Positions 32,693-42,066 of a stretch of DNA of 64,000 bases are shown one piece after another. The DNA lies in the NCBI RefSeq assembly GCF_001552635.1, contig NZ_BCRO01000077.1, forward strand, positions 1 to 64,000. The letters are read 5' to 3'. Both the position numbers and the translations under genes were made by a program. Source of the stretch: Actinomadura hibisca NBRC 15177 (GTDB lineage: Bacteria; Actinomycetota; Actinomycetes; Streptosporangiales; Streptosporangiaceae). The number at the start of each line of letters is the position of its first letter. The stretch's first letter is position 1. The notes under the pieces were generated by a model. That model saw nothing but the letters and a program-made list of their open reading frames with translations, was not told where the DNA came from and made no database searches.

Positions 32693-34150
32693 TCACTTGG
32701 CCAGCGGCCCGAACAGGAGCATCTTCCAGGAGGCGTCCCCGAGCAGACGCTGCTGGCCGCCGGTCCGGCCCATGCCGTAGCGCTTGCCGTCGGGCCCGTA
32801 GACCGCGCCGGTCGAAGGATCGTACCCGGCGAGTTCCACAGAGTTGGACGAAAGCGGCACGTAGATGCTGTCGGCGGGGGCGGCGGCGGTGTTCTCGCCG
32901 TCGTCGCCGCTCTTGGTCTCCGCGCCCTTCGCCTCGCTCTTGGCGTCCTGCTGCTTGGCGCTCACGCCGGCCCCGCCGGAGGGGAAGCCCGCGCCCTCGG
33001 TGGCGCCGGGCGGCACCTTGGGCAGGGGGGCCAGCGCCTCCTGCGGCACGTTGCGGGAGCCGCGCACGGCCGCCGGGCCCTGCTTGGGCTCCTTGCAGCC
33101 GACGTCGAGGCGCGGCGCCTTGCGGTCGGTGAACTGCGGCCACCGGCGCTTGACGTCCTCGTAGCCCTTGGTGCAGGGCGCCGGGTGGTCGATGTTCAGC
33201 GCGAGGCCGAGGTGCTGGGTGCCGTCGCCGGGCGTCACGGTGAACGCGCCGGCCACCGCCACCGGGTACAGGATCAGCAACGACCGCAGGCCCGCCTTGC
33301 GGGAGGCGATGACCTGCCCGGTGGTGGTCATGTTGGCCAGCAGCACCGGCAGCGTGGGCGCCAGGTCGTTGATCAGCCCGTTGGCCTGCGTCACCGCGCC
33401 GGGGGTGGCGTCGATGGTGGAGCGCAGCGCCGGGTCGTCCTTGCGCAGCGAGGTGGACAGCTCGTTGAGGTTGGCGGCGAAGCCGCGGATGTTGGCGCCC
33501 TGCGACCGCTGGGTGTCCAGCACGGTGCGGCTGTTGTCCAGCAGCTCCTTGGTGTCGGGGAAGGAGCGGTCGGCGGTCTGGAGCAGCCGGTCGGTGTCGT
33601 CCAGGATCTTCTGCAGGTCGGTGGCCGACCCGGAGAACGCCTTGTCCAGCTCGTCCACGATGGTGCCGAGGTGCTGGGGGTTCACCGACGACACGAGGTT
33701 GTCGACGTTGCGCAGCAGCTCGGCGGTGGACACCGGCAGCTTGGTGAGCTGGCGCGGGATCGTGTACGGGTCGCCCTGGTCCAGGTAGGGGCCGGTGTTC
33801 CTGGACGGCTGGAGGTCGATGTACTGCTCGCCGACCGCCGACCGGTTGGCGACGACGGCGGCGGTGCCCTCGCGCGGGATGCGCTTGCCGCGTTCGAGCA
33901 CCAGCTTGACCTTGATGCCGTCGCGGGTGAGCTGGATCGGCCCGACCCGGCCGACCGGGGTGCCGCGGTAGGTGACCTCGGCGTTGGTGAACACGCCGCC
34001 GGAGTCGGTGAGGTCGACGTAGGCGGTGTACTCGCGGCCCAGCACGCCGCGGCCGATCCCGATGTAGTTCACCGACACGATGGTGACGCCGATGATCGTG
34101 ATCAGGGCGAACGCGATGAGCTGGATCTTGACGCCGCGCTTGAGGATCAC
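32693..34150 (-). CDS. mceF: MCE-family protein, F position
   Basis: A 485-residue protein. An N-terminal membrane helix (LIAFALITIIGVTIVSVNYIG) precedes the MCE domain (~residues 35-115, VYADLTDSGGVF-like, TYRGTPVGRVGPI). A long helical region with heptad character follows, which in known Mce complexes forms the tunnel. The C-terminal ~110 residues are Pro/Gly/Lys-rich. The start is GTG at 34150, overlapping the mceE stop as GTGA; a much longer open frame upstream is a shadow of mceE. Confidence 0.93.
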   Translation of the reverse strand: MILKRGVKIQLIAFALITIIGVTIVSVNYIGIGRGVLGREYTAYVDLTDSGGVFTNAEVTYRGTPVGRVGPIQLTRDGIKVKLVLERGKRIPREGTAAVVANRSAVGEQYIDLQPSRNTGPYLDQGDPYTIPRQLTKLPVSTAELLRNVDNLVSSVNPQHLGTIVDELDKAFSGSATDLQKILDDTDRLLQTADRSFPDTKELLDNSRTVLDTQRSQGANIRGFAANLNELSTSLRKDDPALRSTIDATPGAVTQANGLINDLAPTLPVLLANMTTTGQVIASRKAGLRSLLILYPVAVAGAFTVTPGDGTQHLGLALNIDHPAPCTKGYEDVKRRWPQFTDRKAPRLDVGCKEPKQGPAAVRGSRNVPQEALAPLPKVPPGATEGAGFPSGGAGVSAKQQDAKSEAKGAETKSGDDGENTAAAPADSIYVPLSSNSVELAGYDPSTGAVYGPDGKRYGMGRTGGQQRLLGDASWKMLLFGPLAK

Positions 34151-35460
34151 GACAGGCCCCCCGTCATCAGGGTCTTCAGATCGGTGGGTCCCATGGCGCC
34201 CGGCAGGTTGCGGCCCTTGTCGTTCTTGGCGGGCTGCTGCTGCTTGTTCTGCTTGTTCGGCTGCGCCGGCTGCTTCGGCTGCGTGGGTTGCTGGAGACCC
34301 GGCAGCCCGCCGCCGGTGGGCATCTGCGGCAGCACGCCGAGCGGCGTCTTCGGCAGGCTCACGTTCGGGACCTTCAACATCCCGCGCATCTGCTTGCCGC
34401 CGAGCTGGTCCTCCAGGTCGGTGCCGCCCAGCAGGTTGCGGGCGATCGACTCGAAGTCCAGGTCGATGGTCAGCCGCACGTTGCCGTAGTCGCCCTCGAT
34501 CACGTTGCCGAACTTGGGCGAGAACGGGAAGGACCCGATGGACTCCAGCGCCCGGGGCAGGTCCGACCCGGCCTTGTTGAGGTTCTTCAGGATCACGTCC
34601 AGGTCCCGCAGGTTGGCCAGCAGGTCGTCGCGCGACTGGTTGATCACCCCGGTGGTGGTGCGGCTCAGCTTGTCCAGCGCCACCAGCATCCGGGTCAGGT
34701 CGGCGCGGTTGCGGTTGAGCACCGAGATGGCCGGGCCGGTCTTGTCGATCGTGTCGGTGATCGTGCGGCGCTCGTCGGCCAGCTTGCCGCTGAGCCGGTC
34801 GATGCTGTCCAGGGCGCGGGTGATGGACGAGCGGTTGCGGTCCAGCGTGCCCACGAACGTGTTGACCCGGTGCAGCACCGACTTGATGGTGGCCTCGCGG
34901 CCGCCCATCGCGGCCTGGAGCTCGTGGGTGATGGTGGAGACCTGCTCGATGCCGCCGCCGTTGAGCAGCAGGCTCATCGCCGACAGCACCTCTTCGATCT
35001 CGGTGCTGCGGGTGGTGCGCGACAGCGGGATGACGTCGCCCTTGCCGAGCTCGCCGGTGGGCGGCTCGTTGGCCGGCGGCGACAGCGCGACGAACTTCTC
35101 GCCCAGCAGGCTGGTCTGGCCGACGGTGGCGATCGCGTTGTCGGGCAGCCGCACGTCCTTGCGGATCTTGAGGCTGACCACCGCGTGCCAGCCGCCGGGC
35201 CCGCCGGCCAGGTCGATCTGGTCGACCTTGCCGACCGACACGTCGTTGACCTTGACCACCGACTGCGGGACCAGGTCCAGCACGTTGGCGAACTCGACCT
35301 TGACGTTGCGGGGGTCGTCGCCGAGGTCGGGGCCGCCGGGCAGCGGGATGGAGTCCACCCCGCGGAACCCGCAGCCGGTCAGCGCGACCGTCCCGGCGAC
35401 CGCCGCGACCGCGAGCCGCACCAGCGGGACCCGCCTGCCCCGTGTCTCGTGCCGCGTCAC
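34147..35460 (-). CDS. mceE: MCE-family lipoprotein, E position
   Basis: A 437-residue lipoprotein. The signal ends in the lipobox LTGC (VAAVAGTVALTGC), the hallmark of MceE. The MCE domain covers VKVEFANVLDLVPQSVVKVNDVSVG. The long helical region runs to ~residue 360. The C-terminus is Pro/Gln/Asn-rich. GTG start at 35460 overlaps the mceD stop (GTGA). It probably anchors the hexameric tube to the outer lipid leaflet; this is known for the family, inferred here. Confidence 0.94.
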   Translation of the reverse strand: MTRHETRGRRVPLVRLAVAAVAGTVALTGCGFRGVDSIPLPGGPDLGDDPRNVKVEFANVLDLVPQSVVKVNDVSVGKVDQIDLAGGPGGWHAVVSLKIRKDVRLPDNAIATVGQTSLLGEKFVALSPPANEPPTGELGKGDVIPLSRTTRSTEIEEVLSAMSLLLNGGGIEQVSTITHELQAAMGGREATIKSVLHRVNTFVGTLDRNRSSITRALDSIDRLSGKLADERRTITDTIDKTGPAISVLNRNRADLTRMLVALDKLSRTTTGVINQSRDDLLANLRDLDVILKNLNKAGSDLPRALESIGSFPFSPKFGNVIEGDYGNVRLTIDLDFESIARNLLGGTDLEDQLGGKQMRGMLKVPNVSLPKTPLGVLPQMPTGGGLPGLQQPTQPKQPAQPNKQNKQQQPAKNDKGRNLPGAMGPTDLKTLMTGGLS

Positions 35461-36776
35461 TGGCCACCTCCGGGGAGCAGCGAGGTGAACGACCTCGGCT
35501 TGGCCCGCCCGTTGCCGGCGGGGGTGCTGGTCTTGCTCTTGGCCTGGGTCTTCTTCTTGGCGTCCGACCCCAGCACCTTGCCGGTGCCCGTGCCGCCGGT
35601 GGGGACCCGCTCGTTCGGCCCGTAGGCGTCCGGCGGGATCGGCTGGGGGTCGTAGTGGGTGGTCAGCGCGGTGATCCAGGACAGGTCCAGGCTGAGCCCG
35701 GTCAGCGCCTTGCCGATGCCGTTGTAGGGCTGGACGAAGTCCAGGCACTGCTTGGCCGGGGTGCCCACCGAGTAGGCCAGCGAGCAGATCCAGTCGGCCA
35801 GGTCGTGGAACTGGCGCAGGTCGGCGCGGTTGTGGATGGTGCCGCTGATCGGGTCGTAGGCGCGCGCCACGTTGTTGATCGCCAGCGGCGCGTTGGCCAG
35901 GAACTCCGCCAGCGCGTCCTTCTCCTTGACCAGCACGCCGGTGACCTGCGCGAGCTGGCGGACGTTGTCCGACAGCTGCCCGCGGTTGTCCTTGACGAAC
36001 CGCTGCACGTTGCGCAGCGTCGGGGCGAGGGTGTTGAGGGCCGCGCTCAGCTCCTCCTTCTCCCCCGCCAGCTGGCCCGACACCCCGTTGAGGTGCCCGG
36101 TGAACTGCCGGATCTGCTGGTCGTTGGCCTTCATCGCGCCGGTGATGATCCGCAGGTTCTCGATCGTCTTGGCGACGTCCTCGCGGTCGTTGCTGAGGGT
36201 GCTCAGCATCTGGGAGGTGTCGGAGATGGTCTGCCGGATGTCGGTGCCCTGGCCCTCCAGGGTCTGCGCGCCGACCGCCAGCAGCCGCGACAACGAGCCC
36301 TGCCCGTCGGCGCCGGGCTTGTTGGCGCCCTCGGGGCCCAGCGCCTTGTTCAGGTCGTTGAGGCTGCCGCCGATCTCGTCCACCTCGACCGGCACCGCGG
36401 TGCGGTTGATGGTGAGGGTCGCCTTGTCCGGCATCACCTCGCCGCCCTTGTAGGCGGGGGTGAGCTGGACGTAGCGGTCGGAGACCAGGGTCTGGTTGAC
36501 GATGACGGCCTGCGCGTTGGCCGGGACCTTGTACTTGGCGTCGTACTTCAGCTCGACCTTCACCGAGCCGCCGGCCGGGGTCACGCTGGTGACCCTGCCG
36601 ACCGGGATGCCGAGGATGCGCACGTCGGCGCCGGAGTACAGACCCACGGTCTTGCTGAAGTAGGCCGTCATGTACCGCTGCTTGGGCTCGCGAAGCAGCA
36701 GCACCAGCGCGGCCGCCAGCACCGCGAGCGCGAGCGCCGCGCCGCCGATGCGGAGGATGGTTGCTGAGTTACGCAC
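35457..36776 (-). CDS. mceD: MCE-family protein, D position
   Basis: A 439-residue protein with an N-terminal anchor (LALAVLAAALVLLL) and the MCE domain YFSKTVGLYSGADVRILGIPVG at residues ~38-60. The helical tube region follows. A conserved pair of cysteines occurs late (DWICSLAY, AKQCLDF). The C-terminal ~50 residues are Lys/Thr/Gly-rich. ATG start 21 bases after mceC. Confidence 0.93.
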   Translation of the reverse strand: MRNSATILRIGGAALALAVLAAALVLLLREPKQRYMTAYFSKTVGLYSGADVRILGIPVGRVTSVTPAGGSVKVELKYDAKYKVPANAQAVIVNQTLVSDRYVQLTPAYKGGEVMPDKATLTINRTAVPVEVDEIGGSLNDLNKALGPEGANKPGADGQGSLSRLLAVGAQTLEGQGTDIRQTISDTSQMLSTLSNDREDVAKTIENLRIITGAMKANDQQIRQFTGHLNGVSGQLAGEKEELSAALNTLAPTLRNVQRFVKDNRGQLSDNVRQLAQVTGVLVKEKDALAEFLANAPLAINNVARAYDPISGTIHNRADLRQFHDLADWICSLAYSVGTPAKQCLDFVQPYNGIGKALTGLSLDLSWITALTTHYDPQPIPPDAYGPNERVPTGGTGTGKVLGSDAKKKTQAKSKTSTPAGNGRAKPRSFTSLLPGGGQ

Positions 36777-36797
36777 GAGTGACCTGCCTGCTCACGC

Positions 36798-37877
36798 TCA
36801 CGGGAGGAACGGCAACGGGTTGTTCTGGTTACCGGACTTGCGGCCCTGCTGGCCGCCCTGCTGACCGCCGTTGGCCGGACCCCGGTCCCCGGCTCCCCCG
36901 TCGTTGTCGGGGGCGTCCTTGATGGAGGCGGGGATCGGGAGGAGGTTCTGGATGTAGCTGTCGAACCAGCGGCCGGTGCCGGTGACGTCGGCGAACTGCC
37001 GCGTGTAGGGCGCGAACAGCTGCAACGCCCGGTCCAGGTTGTTCTGGTTCTTCAGCAGCAGCCTGTTGACGCGCTCCAGGTTGTCCAGCATCGGGCGCAG
37101 CTGGCCCTCGTTCTCCTTGATCAGCGCGTTGACCTGCTGGGACAGGGCCACCGTGTTGATCAGGAGCTGGTGGATGACCGCGCGCCGGGCCTGCACGGCC
37201 TGCAGGACCTTGTCGCCGTCCTGGATCAGCTTGGTGAAGTCCTGGTTGCGGTCGGCCAGCAGCTGCGAGACGTCCTTGGCCCGCCCGGCGAGCTGGTGCA
37301 GGTCCTCGTCGCGCGAGGCGATGGTGTCCGACAATCGCCGCAGGCCCTTCAGGGACGCGCGGATCTCGTCCGGCGAGTTCTTGAAGGTGTCCGACAGCAC
37401 GTCGAAGGACTTGGCCACCTGCTTGTAGTCGATCTTGCTGATGCGCTGGCTCAGCTCGCTGATGGCCGGGACCACCTCGAACGGCGTGGCCGTGCGGTCC
37501 ACCGGGATCGGCTTGCGCAGGGTGCCGCCGCCGCGCGGGTCCAGCGACAGGAAGTGCGAGCCCAGCACCGTCTTGATCTTGATCTCGGCGCGGGTCAGCT
37601 CGCCCAGCCTGACCCCGTCGTTCACCCGGAAGGTGACCCTGACGCGGTCGCCCGCCAGCTCCAGGTCGGTCACCTTGCCGACCTTGACGCCGGCGACGCG
37701 CACCTCCTCGTCGGCCCGCAGGCCGGCGGCCTCGGCGAACAGGGCGGTGTGCTTGGTGCCGCCGGCGAACCACGGGATGTTCTGCAGGTTCAGCGCCAGG
37801 GCCAGGACCAGGGCGATGATCGCGAACGCGGCGAGGCCGATGGGGACCGGGTTGCGCTCCCGGAAGGGGATCCTCAC
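36798..37877 (-). CDS. mceC: MCE-family protein, C position
   Basis: A 359-residue protein: anchor helix (IGLAAFAIIALVLALALNL), MCE domain with LFAEAAGLRADEEVRVAGVKVG, helical tube region, and a short Gly/Gln/Asn tail. GTG at 37877 (RIPFRERNPVP) is chosen because it overlaps the mceB stop as GTGA, the pattern across this operon. Another GTG nine bases upstream is possible. Confidence 0.93.
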   Translation of the reverse strand: MRIPFRERNPVPIGLAAFAIIALVLALALNLQNIPWFAGGTKHTALFAEAAGLRADEEVRVAGVKVGKVTDLELAGDRVRVTFRVNDGVRLGELTRAEIKIKTVLGSHFLSLDPRGGGTLRKPIPVDRTATPFEVVPAISELSQRISKIDYKQVAKSFDVLSDTFKNSPDEIRASLKGLRRLSDTIASRDEDLHQLAGRAKDVSQLLADRNQDFTKLIQDGDKVLQAVQARRAVIHQLLINTVALSQQVNALIKENEGQLRPMLDNLERVNRLLLKNQNNLDRALQLFAPYTRQFADVTGTGRWFDSYIQNLLPIPASIKDAPDNDGGAGDRGPANGGQQGGQQGRKSGNQNNPLPFLP

Positions 37878-38908
37878 GGCTTGCACCTCGCGTTCTCGTT
37901 CACGATCGCCGGGGTCTGGTAGACCGGGCCGCCGGGCAGCCGCACCCGCGCGTCGAGACCGCAGATGTACATGTTGAACCAGGAGCCGTAGGAGGAGATG
38001 TTGACCAGTCCCTCCAGCCGCTTGGGCGTGCGCTCCAGGCCCTTCTGCAGGTAGCTCTCGTTGGCGTTCAGCGTGCCGGCCAGCGTGCGCAGGCCCGCCA
38101 CGTCGCGCTTGATGTCGGCCCGGCCGTCGCGCAGCAGCGCGGCGGTGGTGCCGGTCAGCTCGTTGATCGCCGCCACCGAGTCGAAGATCGCCTCGCGGTC
38201 GTCGGCGACCCCGGACACGAAGCCGCGCAGGTCGGTGATCAGCCGGTTGACCTCGGTGTGCCGCTGGTCGATGGTGCCCAGCACCTCGTTGAGGTTGGTG
38301 ATCACGTCCCCGATGACCTTGTCGCGGTCGGCGAGGGTGTTGGTCAGCGACGCCACGTGCGACAGCAGGCTGTTGACGGTGCCGCCCTCGCCCTGGAGGG
38401 TCTGCACGATCTGGAAGGCCAGCTTGTTGACGTCGTCGGGCTCCAGCGCCTTGAACAGCGGGCGGAAGCCGTTGAACAGCACGGTGAGGTCGAGCGCGGG
38501 CTTGGTCTGCGACACCGGGATGGTGCCGCCGGGGCGCAGGTAGTCGTTGGCCGCGCCCGGCCCCTCGCTCATCGCCAGGTACCGCTGGCCCATCAGGTTG
38601 CGGTAGCGGACCTGCATCTGGGTGGAGGCCGGCACCCCGGCCCGGAACACCCCCTCGCGGTTGAGGCTGAAGGTGACCCGGGCCTGGTTGCGGCCGAACA
38701 GCTCGATCTTGTCGACCTGGCCGACGCGCACGCCGGCCACCCGCACGTCGTCCTTCTCCAGCAGCCCGGCCACGTCGGTGAACACGGCCTTGTAGCTGCG
38801 GGTGTCGGCGAAGCGCAGGTTGGTGATGGTCATCGCCAGCACGCCGGTGGCCAGCGAGGTCAGCACCACGAAGATCACCAGTTTGACGGCGGCGCCTGTG
38901 GTCTTCAC
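37874..38908 (-). CDS. mceB: MCE-family protein, B position
   Basis: A 344-residue protein: anchor helix (VKLVIFVVLTSLATGVLAM), MCE domain with FTDVAGLLEKDDVRVAGVRVG, helical region, and a C-terminal segment with two cysteines (MYICGLD, NARCKP). GTG start at 38908 overlaps the mceA stop as GTGA. Confidence 0.93.
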   Translation of the reverse strand: MKTTGAAVKLVIFVVLTSLATGVLAMTITNLRFADTRSYKAVFTDVAGLLEKDDVRVAGVRVGQVDKIELFGRNQARVTFSLNREGVFRAGVPASTQMQVRYRNLMGQRYLAMSEGPGAANDYLRPGGTIPVSQTKPALDLTVLFNGFRPLFKALEPDDVNKLAFQIVQTLQGEGGTVNSLLSHVASLTNTLADRDKVIGDVITNLNEVLGTIDQRHTEVNRLITDLRGFVSGVADDREAIFDSVAAINELTGTTAALLRDGRADIKRDVAGLRTLAGTLNANESYLQKGLERTPKRLEGLVNISSYGSWFNMYICGLDARVRLPGGPVYQTPAIVNENARCKP

Positions 38909-40242
38909 TTGACGGTCACCACCGATCCCTGCATCACCGGGCCGAACAGCAGCGCGGCGAGGTCGGACACCTGGTCGGCCGGGGTGCGGGTCAGCGGCCC
39001 GACCACGTTCTTGATCTTTTCCTTCTCGCTCATGGTCCCGGGATCGACGAACACGTTCGACACCGCGCGACCGCGGCCGTTCGCCGTCGGGTGCGGGATC
39101 GGGTCATTGGGCGCGTGCGGGTTCTTCCACCACAGGTCGTCCTCTGTCCCGTCGCGCGCCAGGTAGTCGGGGAACGGGATCTGCGGGTTGGGCAGGTTGT
39201 AGCAGCGCGGCCCGCGCATGTCCTTGGCCTCGGGCCGGTCCAGCGGGTACTTGTAGGCCGGCCGCGGCTTGACGATCTCGATCGTCAGGTTGAAGGTCTT
39301 GCCGTTGCCGCCGACCCGGTCGGCCTCCGGGCCCAGCTTGAGCAGGCCGTTCAGCACGCACGGCAACGACGGCGAGTACTCGGCCAGCAGCGCCAGGCCG
39401 TCGCGGTTGGCGATGTTGAAGCCGATGATCTTGGGGGCGTTCTCCCGCATGAACCGGTTCCCGTTCCCCGCGAACCCGGTCACCATCGGGATGATGTCCT
39501 CGATCGTGCCCTGCTTGTCGGTGATGGTCTTGCTGGTGACGTTGAGGTTGCGCAACGTCTGGAGCAGGTCCGGGGCCGCGGCCGAGTAGATGTCGGACAC
39601 GTCGGCCAGGCCGTTGAGGTCGTAGACCAGCGTCGACAGCTCGGGGTTGATCTTCTTGAGCAGCGCGTCGGTCTGCTCCAGGTTGCGGCCGAGCTGGTCG
39701 CCGCGGCCCTGGAGCGCCGTCGCCAGCGCGTTCAGGGTCGTGTTGAGCTTCTCGGGCCGCACCGCCTGGAGCAGCGGCAGCAGCTTGTTCAGCACCCGGT
39801 CGATCTCGATCGCCGACTGCGAGACGTCCTGCGGGATCGTCTGGCCCTTGCGCAGCCCCAGCGGCCCCGGCTGCTCCGGGATGCCGAGGTCGACGTACTT
39901 CTCGCCGAACAACGTCTTGGGCAGCAGCCGCGCCTGGACGTTGTTCGGGATCAGCTTGGCCTTGTCGGGGTCCAGCGCCAGGTCCAGCACCGCGCCCTTG
40001 TCGGTGGCGCGGGTCGAGCGCACCTCGCCGACGATCAGGCCGCGGACCTTCACGTCCGAGTGCGGCAGCAGCTGCAACCCGGCGCGCTGGGCGTCCACCT
40101 TCACCTTCACCACCGGGGTGAGGGCCTTGTTGAACAACGCCACGGTCAGCACCAGCAGCAGCGCCACCACCAGCAACATCGACACACCGAGCAACCGGTA
40201 GCGGACGTGCTCGGGCATGCCCTTCTGGACGGGAGTGCTCAT
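38905..40242 (-). CDS. mceA: MCE-family protein, A position
   Basis: A 445-residue protein: anchor helix (LLVVALLLVLTVALF), MCE domain (VKVDAQRAGLQLLPHSDVKV, then GLIVGEV), helical region, then an extended C-terminal domain with Cys/Pro and aromatic residues (GPRCYNLPNPQIPFPDY). This extra domain is typical of MceA. First of the six mce genes, seven bases after yrbEB. Confidence 0.93.
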   Translation of the reverse strand: MSTPVQKGMPEHVRYRLLGVSMLLVVALLLVLTVALFNKALTPVVKVKVDAQRAGLQLLPHSDVKVRGLIVGEVRSTRATDKGAVLDLALDPDKAKLIPNNVQARLLPKTLFGEKYVDLGIPEQPGPLGLRKGQTIPQDVSQSAIEIDRVLNKLLPLLQAVRPEKLNTTLNALATALQGRGDQLGRNLEQTDALLKKINPELSTLVYDLNGLADVSDIYSAAAPDLLQTLRNLNVTSKTITDKQGTIEDIIPMVTGFAGNGNRFMRENAPKIIGFNIANRDGLALLAEYSPSLPCVLNGLLKLGPEADRVGGNGKTFNLTIEIVKPRPAYKYPLDRPEAKDMRGPRCYNLPNPQIPFPDYLARDGTEDDLWWKNPHAPNDPIPHPTANGRGRAVSNVFVDPGTMSEKEKIKNVVGPLTRTPADQVSDLAALLFGPVMQGSVVTVK

Positions 40243-40249
40243 CGCCGCA

Positions 40250-41101
40250 TCACCCCGCGATCCGTACGGTCGTGGTGGCGCCCCAGATCGCCATGCCGAG
40301 GAACAGGTCCGCCACGTTGATCACCACGATGCTGGTGCGCACCGCCCGGCCCACCGCCACGCCGACGCCCGCCGGGCCGCCGCTGGCGTGGTAGCCGTAG
40401 TAGCAGTGGATCAGCATCACCAGCAGCGAGAACACGATCACCTTGCCGAACGACCACAGGATGTCGTTCGGTGGCAGGAACAGATGGAAGTAGTGGTCGT
40501 AGGTGCCGGTGGACTGGCCGTACCAGACCGTCACCACCAGGCGGGTCGCGCCGTAGGAGGCCAGCAGGCCCACGATGTACAGCGGGATCACCGCGATCAT
40601 GCCGGCCAGCATCCGGGTGGTCACCAGGAACGGCATCGACGGGACCGCCATGACCTCCAGCGCGTCGATCTCGTCGGAGATCCGCATCGCGCCGAGCTGG
40701 GCGGTGAAGCCGCAGCCGACCGTGGCCGACAGCGCCAGCGCCGACACCAGCGGCGCGATCTCGCGGGTGTTGAAGTAGGACGCCACGAACCCGGTGAAGG
40801 CCGCGGTGCCGATCTGGTTCAGCGAGTTGTAGCCCTGGAGGCCGACCTGCGAACCGGTGAAGAACGTCATGAAGCCGACGATCACCACCGAGCCGCCGAT
40901 CACCGCCAGGCCGCCGGTGCCCAGCGACACCTCGGCCAGCAGCCGCAACACCTCGGTGCGGTAGCGGCGCAGCACCCGCAACGTCCAGGCGAACGCCCGG
41001 ACGTAGAACGACAGCTGGTGACCGAAGTCGTCCAGGCGCTGGAGCGGCGCGTTCACCACTCGGGAGACGGCCTTCCCCGTCTTGCCAGGGGCCGCGCTCA
41101 T
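40250..41101 (-). CDS. yrbEB: YrbE/MlaE-type permease, second (B)
   Basis: A 283-residue inner-membrane permease with five to six helices. MlaE signatures are clear: SATVGCGFTAQLGAMRISDEIDALEVMAVPSMPF (read in two parts) with the EIDAL elbow, and a C-terminal VVINVADLFLG. GGAGG six bases before the ATG at 41101 supports this start. It should pair with YrbEA as the heterodimeric permease core. Confidence 0.95.
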   Translation of the reverse strand: MSAAPGKTGKAVSRVVNAPLQRLDDFGHQLSFYVRAFAWTLRVLRRYRTEVLRLLAEVSLGTGGLAVIGGSVVIVGFMTFFTGSQVGLQGYNSLNQIGTAAFTGFVASYFNTREIAPLVSALALSATVGCGFTAQLGAMRISDEIDALEVMAVPSMPFLVTTRMLAGMIAVIPLYIVGLLASYGATRLVVTVWYGQSTGTYDHYFHLFLPPNDILWSFGKVIVFSLLVMLIHCYYGYHASGGPAGVGVAVGRAVRTSIVVINVADLFLGMAIWGATTTVRIAG

Positions 41102-41214
41102 CGCCTCGCCTCCGCTCGGCTGCGAGCGGCCGCCTTCGGCGCCGTCCTCTTTCGTCGCTTCGGTCGCAGGCTCCCTGCGCTCCTCAGACCAGACGGCGCC
41201 CGTCCGCTCGCCAT
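41098..41214 (-). CDS. Small basic ORF bridging the two permease genes
   Basis: A 38-codon frame starts with ATG directly after the yrbEA TAG and ends in a TGA overlapping the yrbEB ATG (ATGA). The product begins MASGRAPSGLRSAG and is about one third Arg/Lys. No domain is recognised and no ribosome-binding site precedes it. Either a coupling peptide, a translational bridge without product function, or an accidental frame in a GC-rich intergenic repeat. Confidence 0.35.
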   Translation of the reverse strand: MASGRAPSGLRSAGSLRPKRRKRTAPKAAARSRAEARR

Positions 41215-42066
41215 CTACATCCCCTTCTGCGGAACGAACTGGAAGTACAGCGCGGAGATGACGAAGTTCTCCAGGAACAGCAGCATGAACGTGATGACCA
41301 CCGTCTGGTTCACCGCGTCGCCCACGCCCTTGGGACCGCCCTTGGCGTTCAGCCCCTTGTAGGCCGCCACGAGCCCCGCCGTGATGCCGAACACGAACGC
41401 CTTGAACTCGGCCTGCAACAGGTCGGGCAGCTGCGCGATCGCGTTGAACGAGGCCAGGTAGGCACCGGGGGTGCCGTCCTGGAGCATCACGTTGAAGACG
41501 TAGCCGCCGACCAGGCCGACCACCGACACCAGGCCGTTGAGGAACAGCGCGATAAACGCGCACGCGAACATGCGCGGCACCACCAGGCGGTGCAGGGGGT
41601 TGATGCCCAGCACCTCCATGGCGTCGATCTCCTCGCGGATCTTCCGCGAGCCGATGTCGGCGCACATCGCCGAGCCCGCCGCGCCCGCGACCAGCAGCGA
41701 GGTGACCAGCGGGCTGGCCTCGCGCACGATCGCGACCACGGCGGTCGCACCGGTGTAGGACTGCGCGCCCAGCTGCCGGATCAGCCCGCCGACCTGCAGC
41801 GACAGGATGCCGCCGAACGGGATGGCGACCAGCATCGTCGGCACCACCGTCACGCTGACGATGAACCACGACTGCTGGATGAACTCGCGCCACTGGAAGG
41901 GCATCTGGAACACCGCGCGGAAGGTGTCCAGCACCAGGGCGAAGAAGCGCCCCGGTTCCCTGATGGCGACATTGGCGGCACCGTCGGAGACCTTGCTCAG
42001 CGCGCCGGAGGACCGGCGGCGCCTCTTGCCCTCTCGCTGGTTCGCACCGATACCAGGAGTGGACAT
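41215..42066 (-). CDS. yrbEA: YrbE/MlaE-type permease, first (A)
   Basis: A 283-residue inner-membrane permease. A basic N-terminus (GKRRRRSSG) precedes the amphipathic segment and helices. MlaE core elements: LLVAGAAGSAMCADIGSRKI and REEIDAMEVLGINPLHRLV. The ATG overlaps the ATPase stop (TGATG). Partner of yrbEB in the lipid importer. Confidence 0.95.
   Translation of the reverse strand: MSTPGIGANQREGKRRRRSSGALSKVSDGAANVAIREPGRFFALVLDTFRAVFQMPFQWREFIQQSWFIVSVTVVPTMLVAIPFGGILSLQVGGLIRQLGAQSYTGATAVVAIVREASPLVTSLLVAGAAGSAMCADIGSRKIREEIDAMEVLGINPLHRLVVPRMFACAFIALFLNGLVSVVGLVGGYVFNVMLQDGTPGAYLASFNAIAQLPDLLQAEFKAFVFGITAGLVAAYKGLNAKGGPKGVGDAVNQTVVITFMLLFLENFVISALYFQFVPQKGM

Noticed and set aside
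34151..35467. 924-codon frame read as a giant Mce protein
   Set aside because: Its first half is an out-of-frame reading of mceE; mceF starts at GTG 34150 overlapping the mceE stop.
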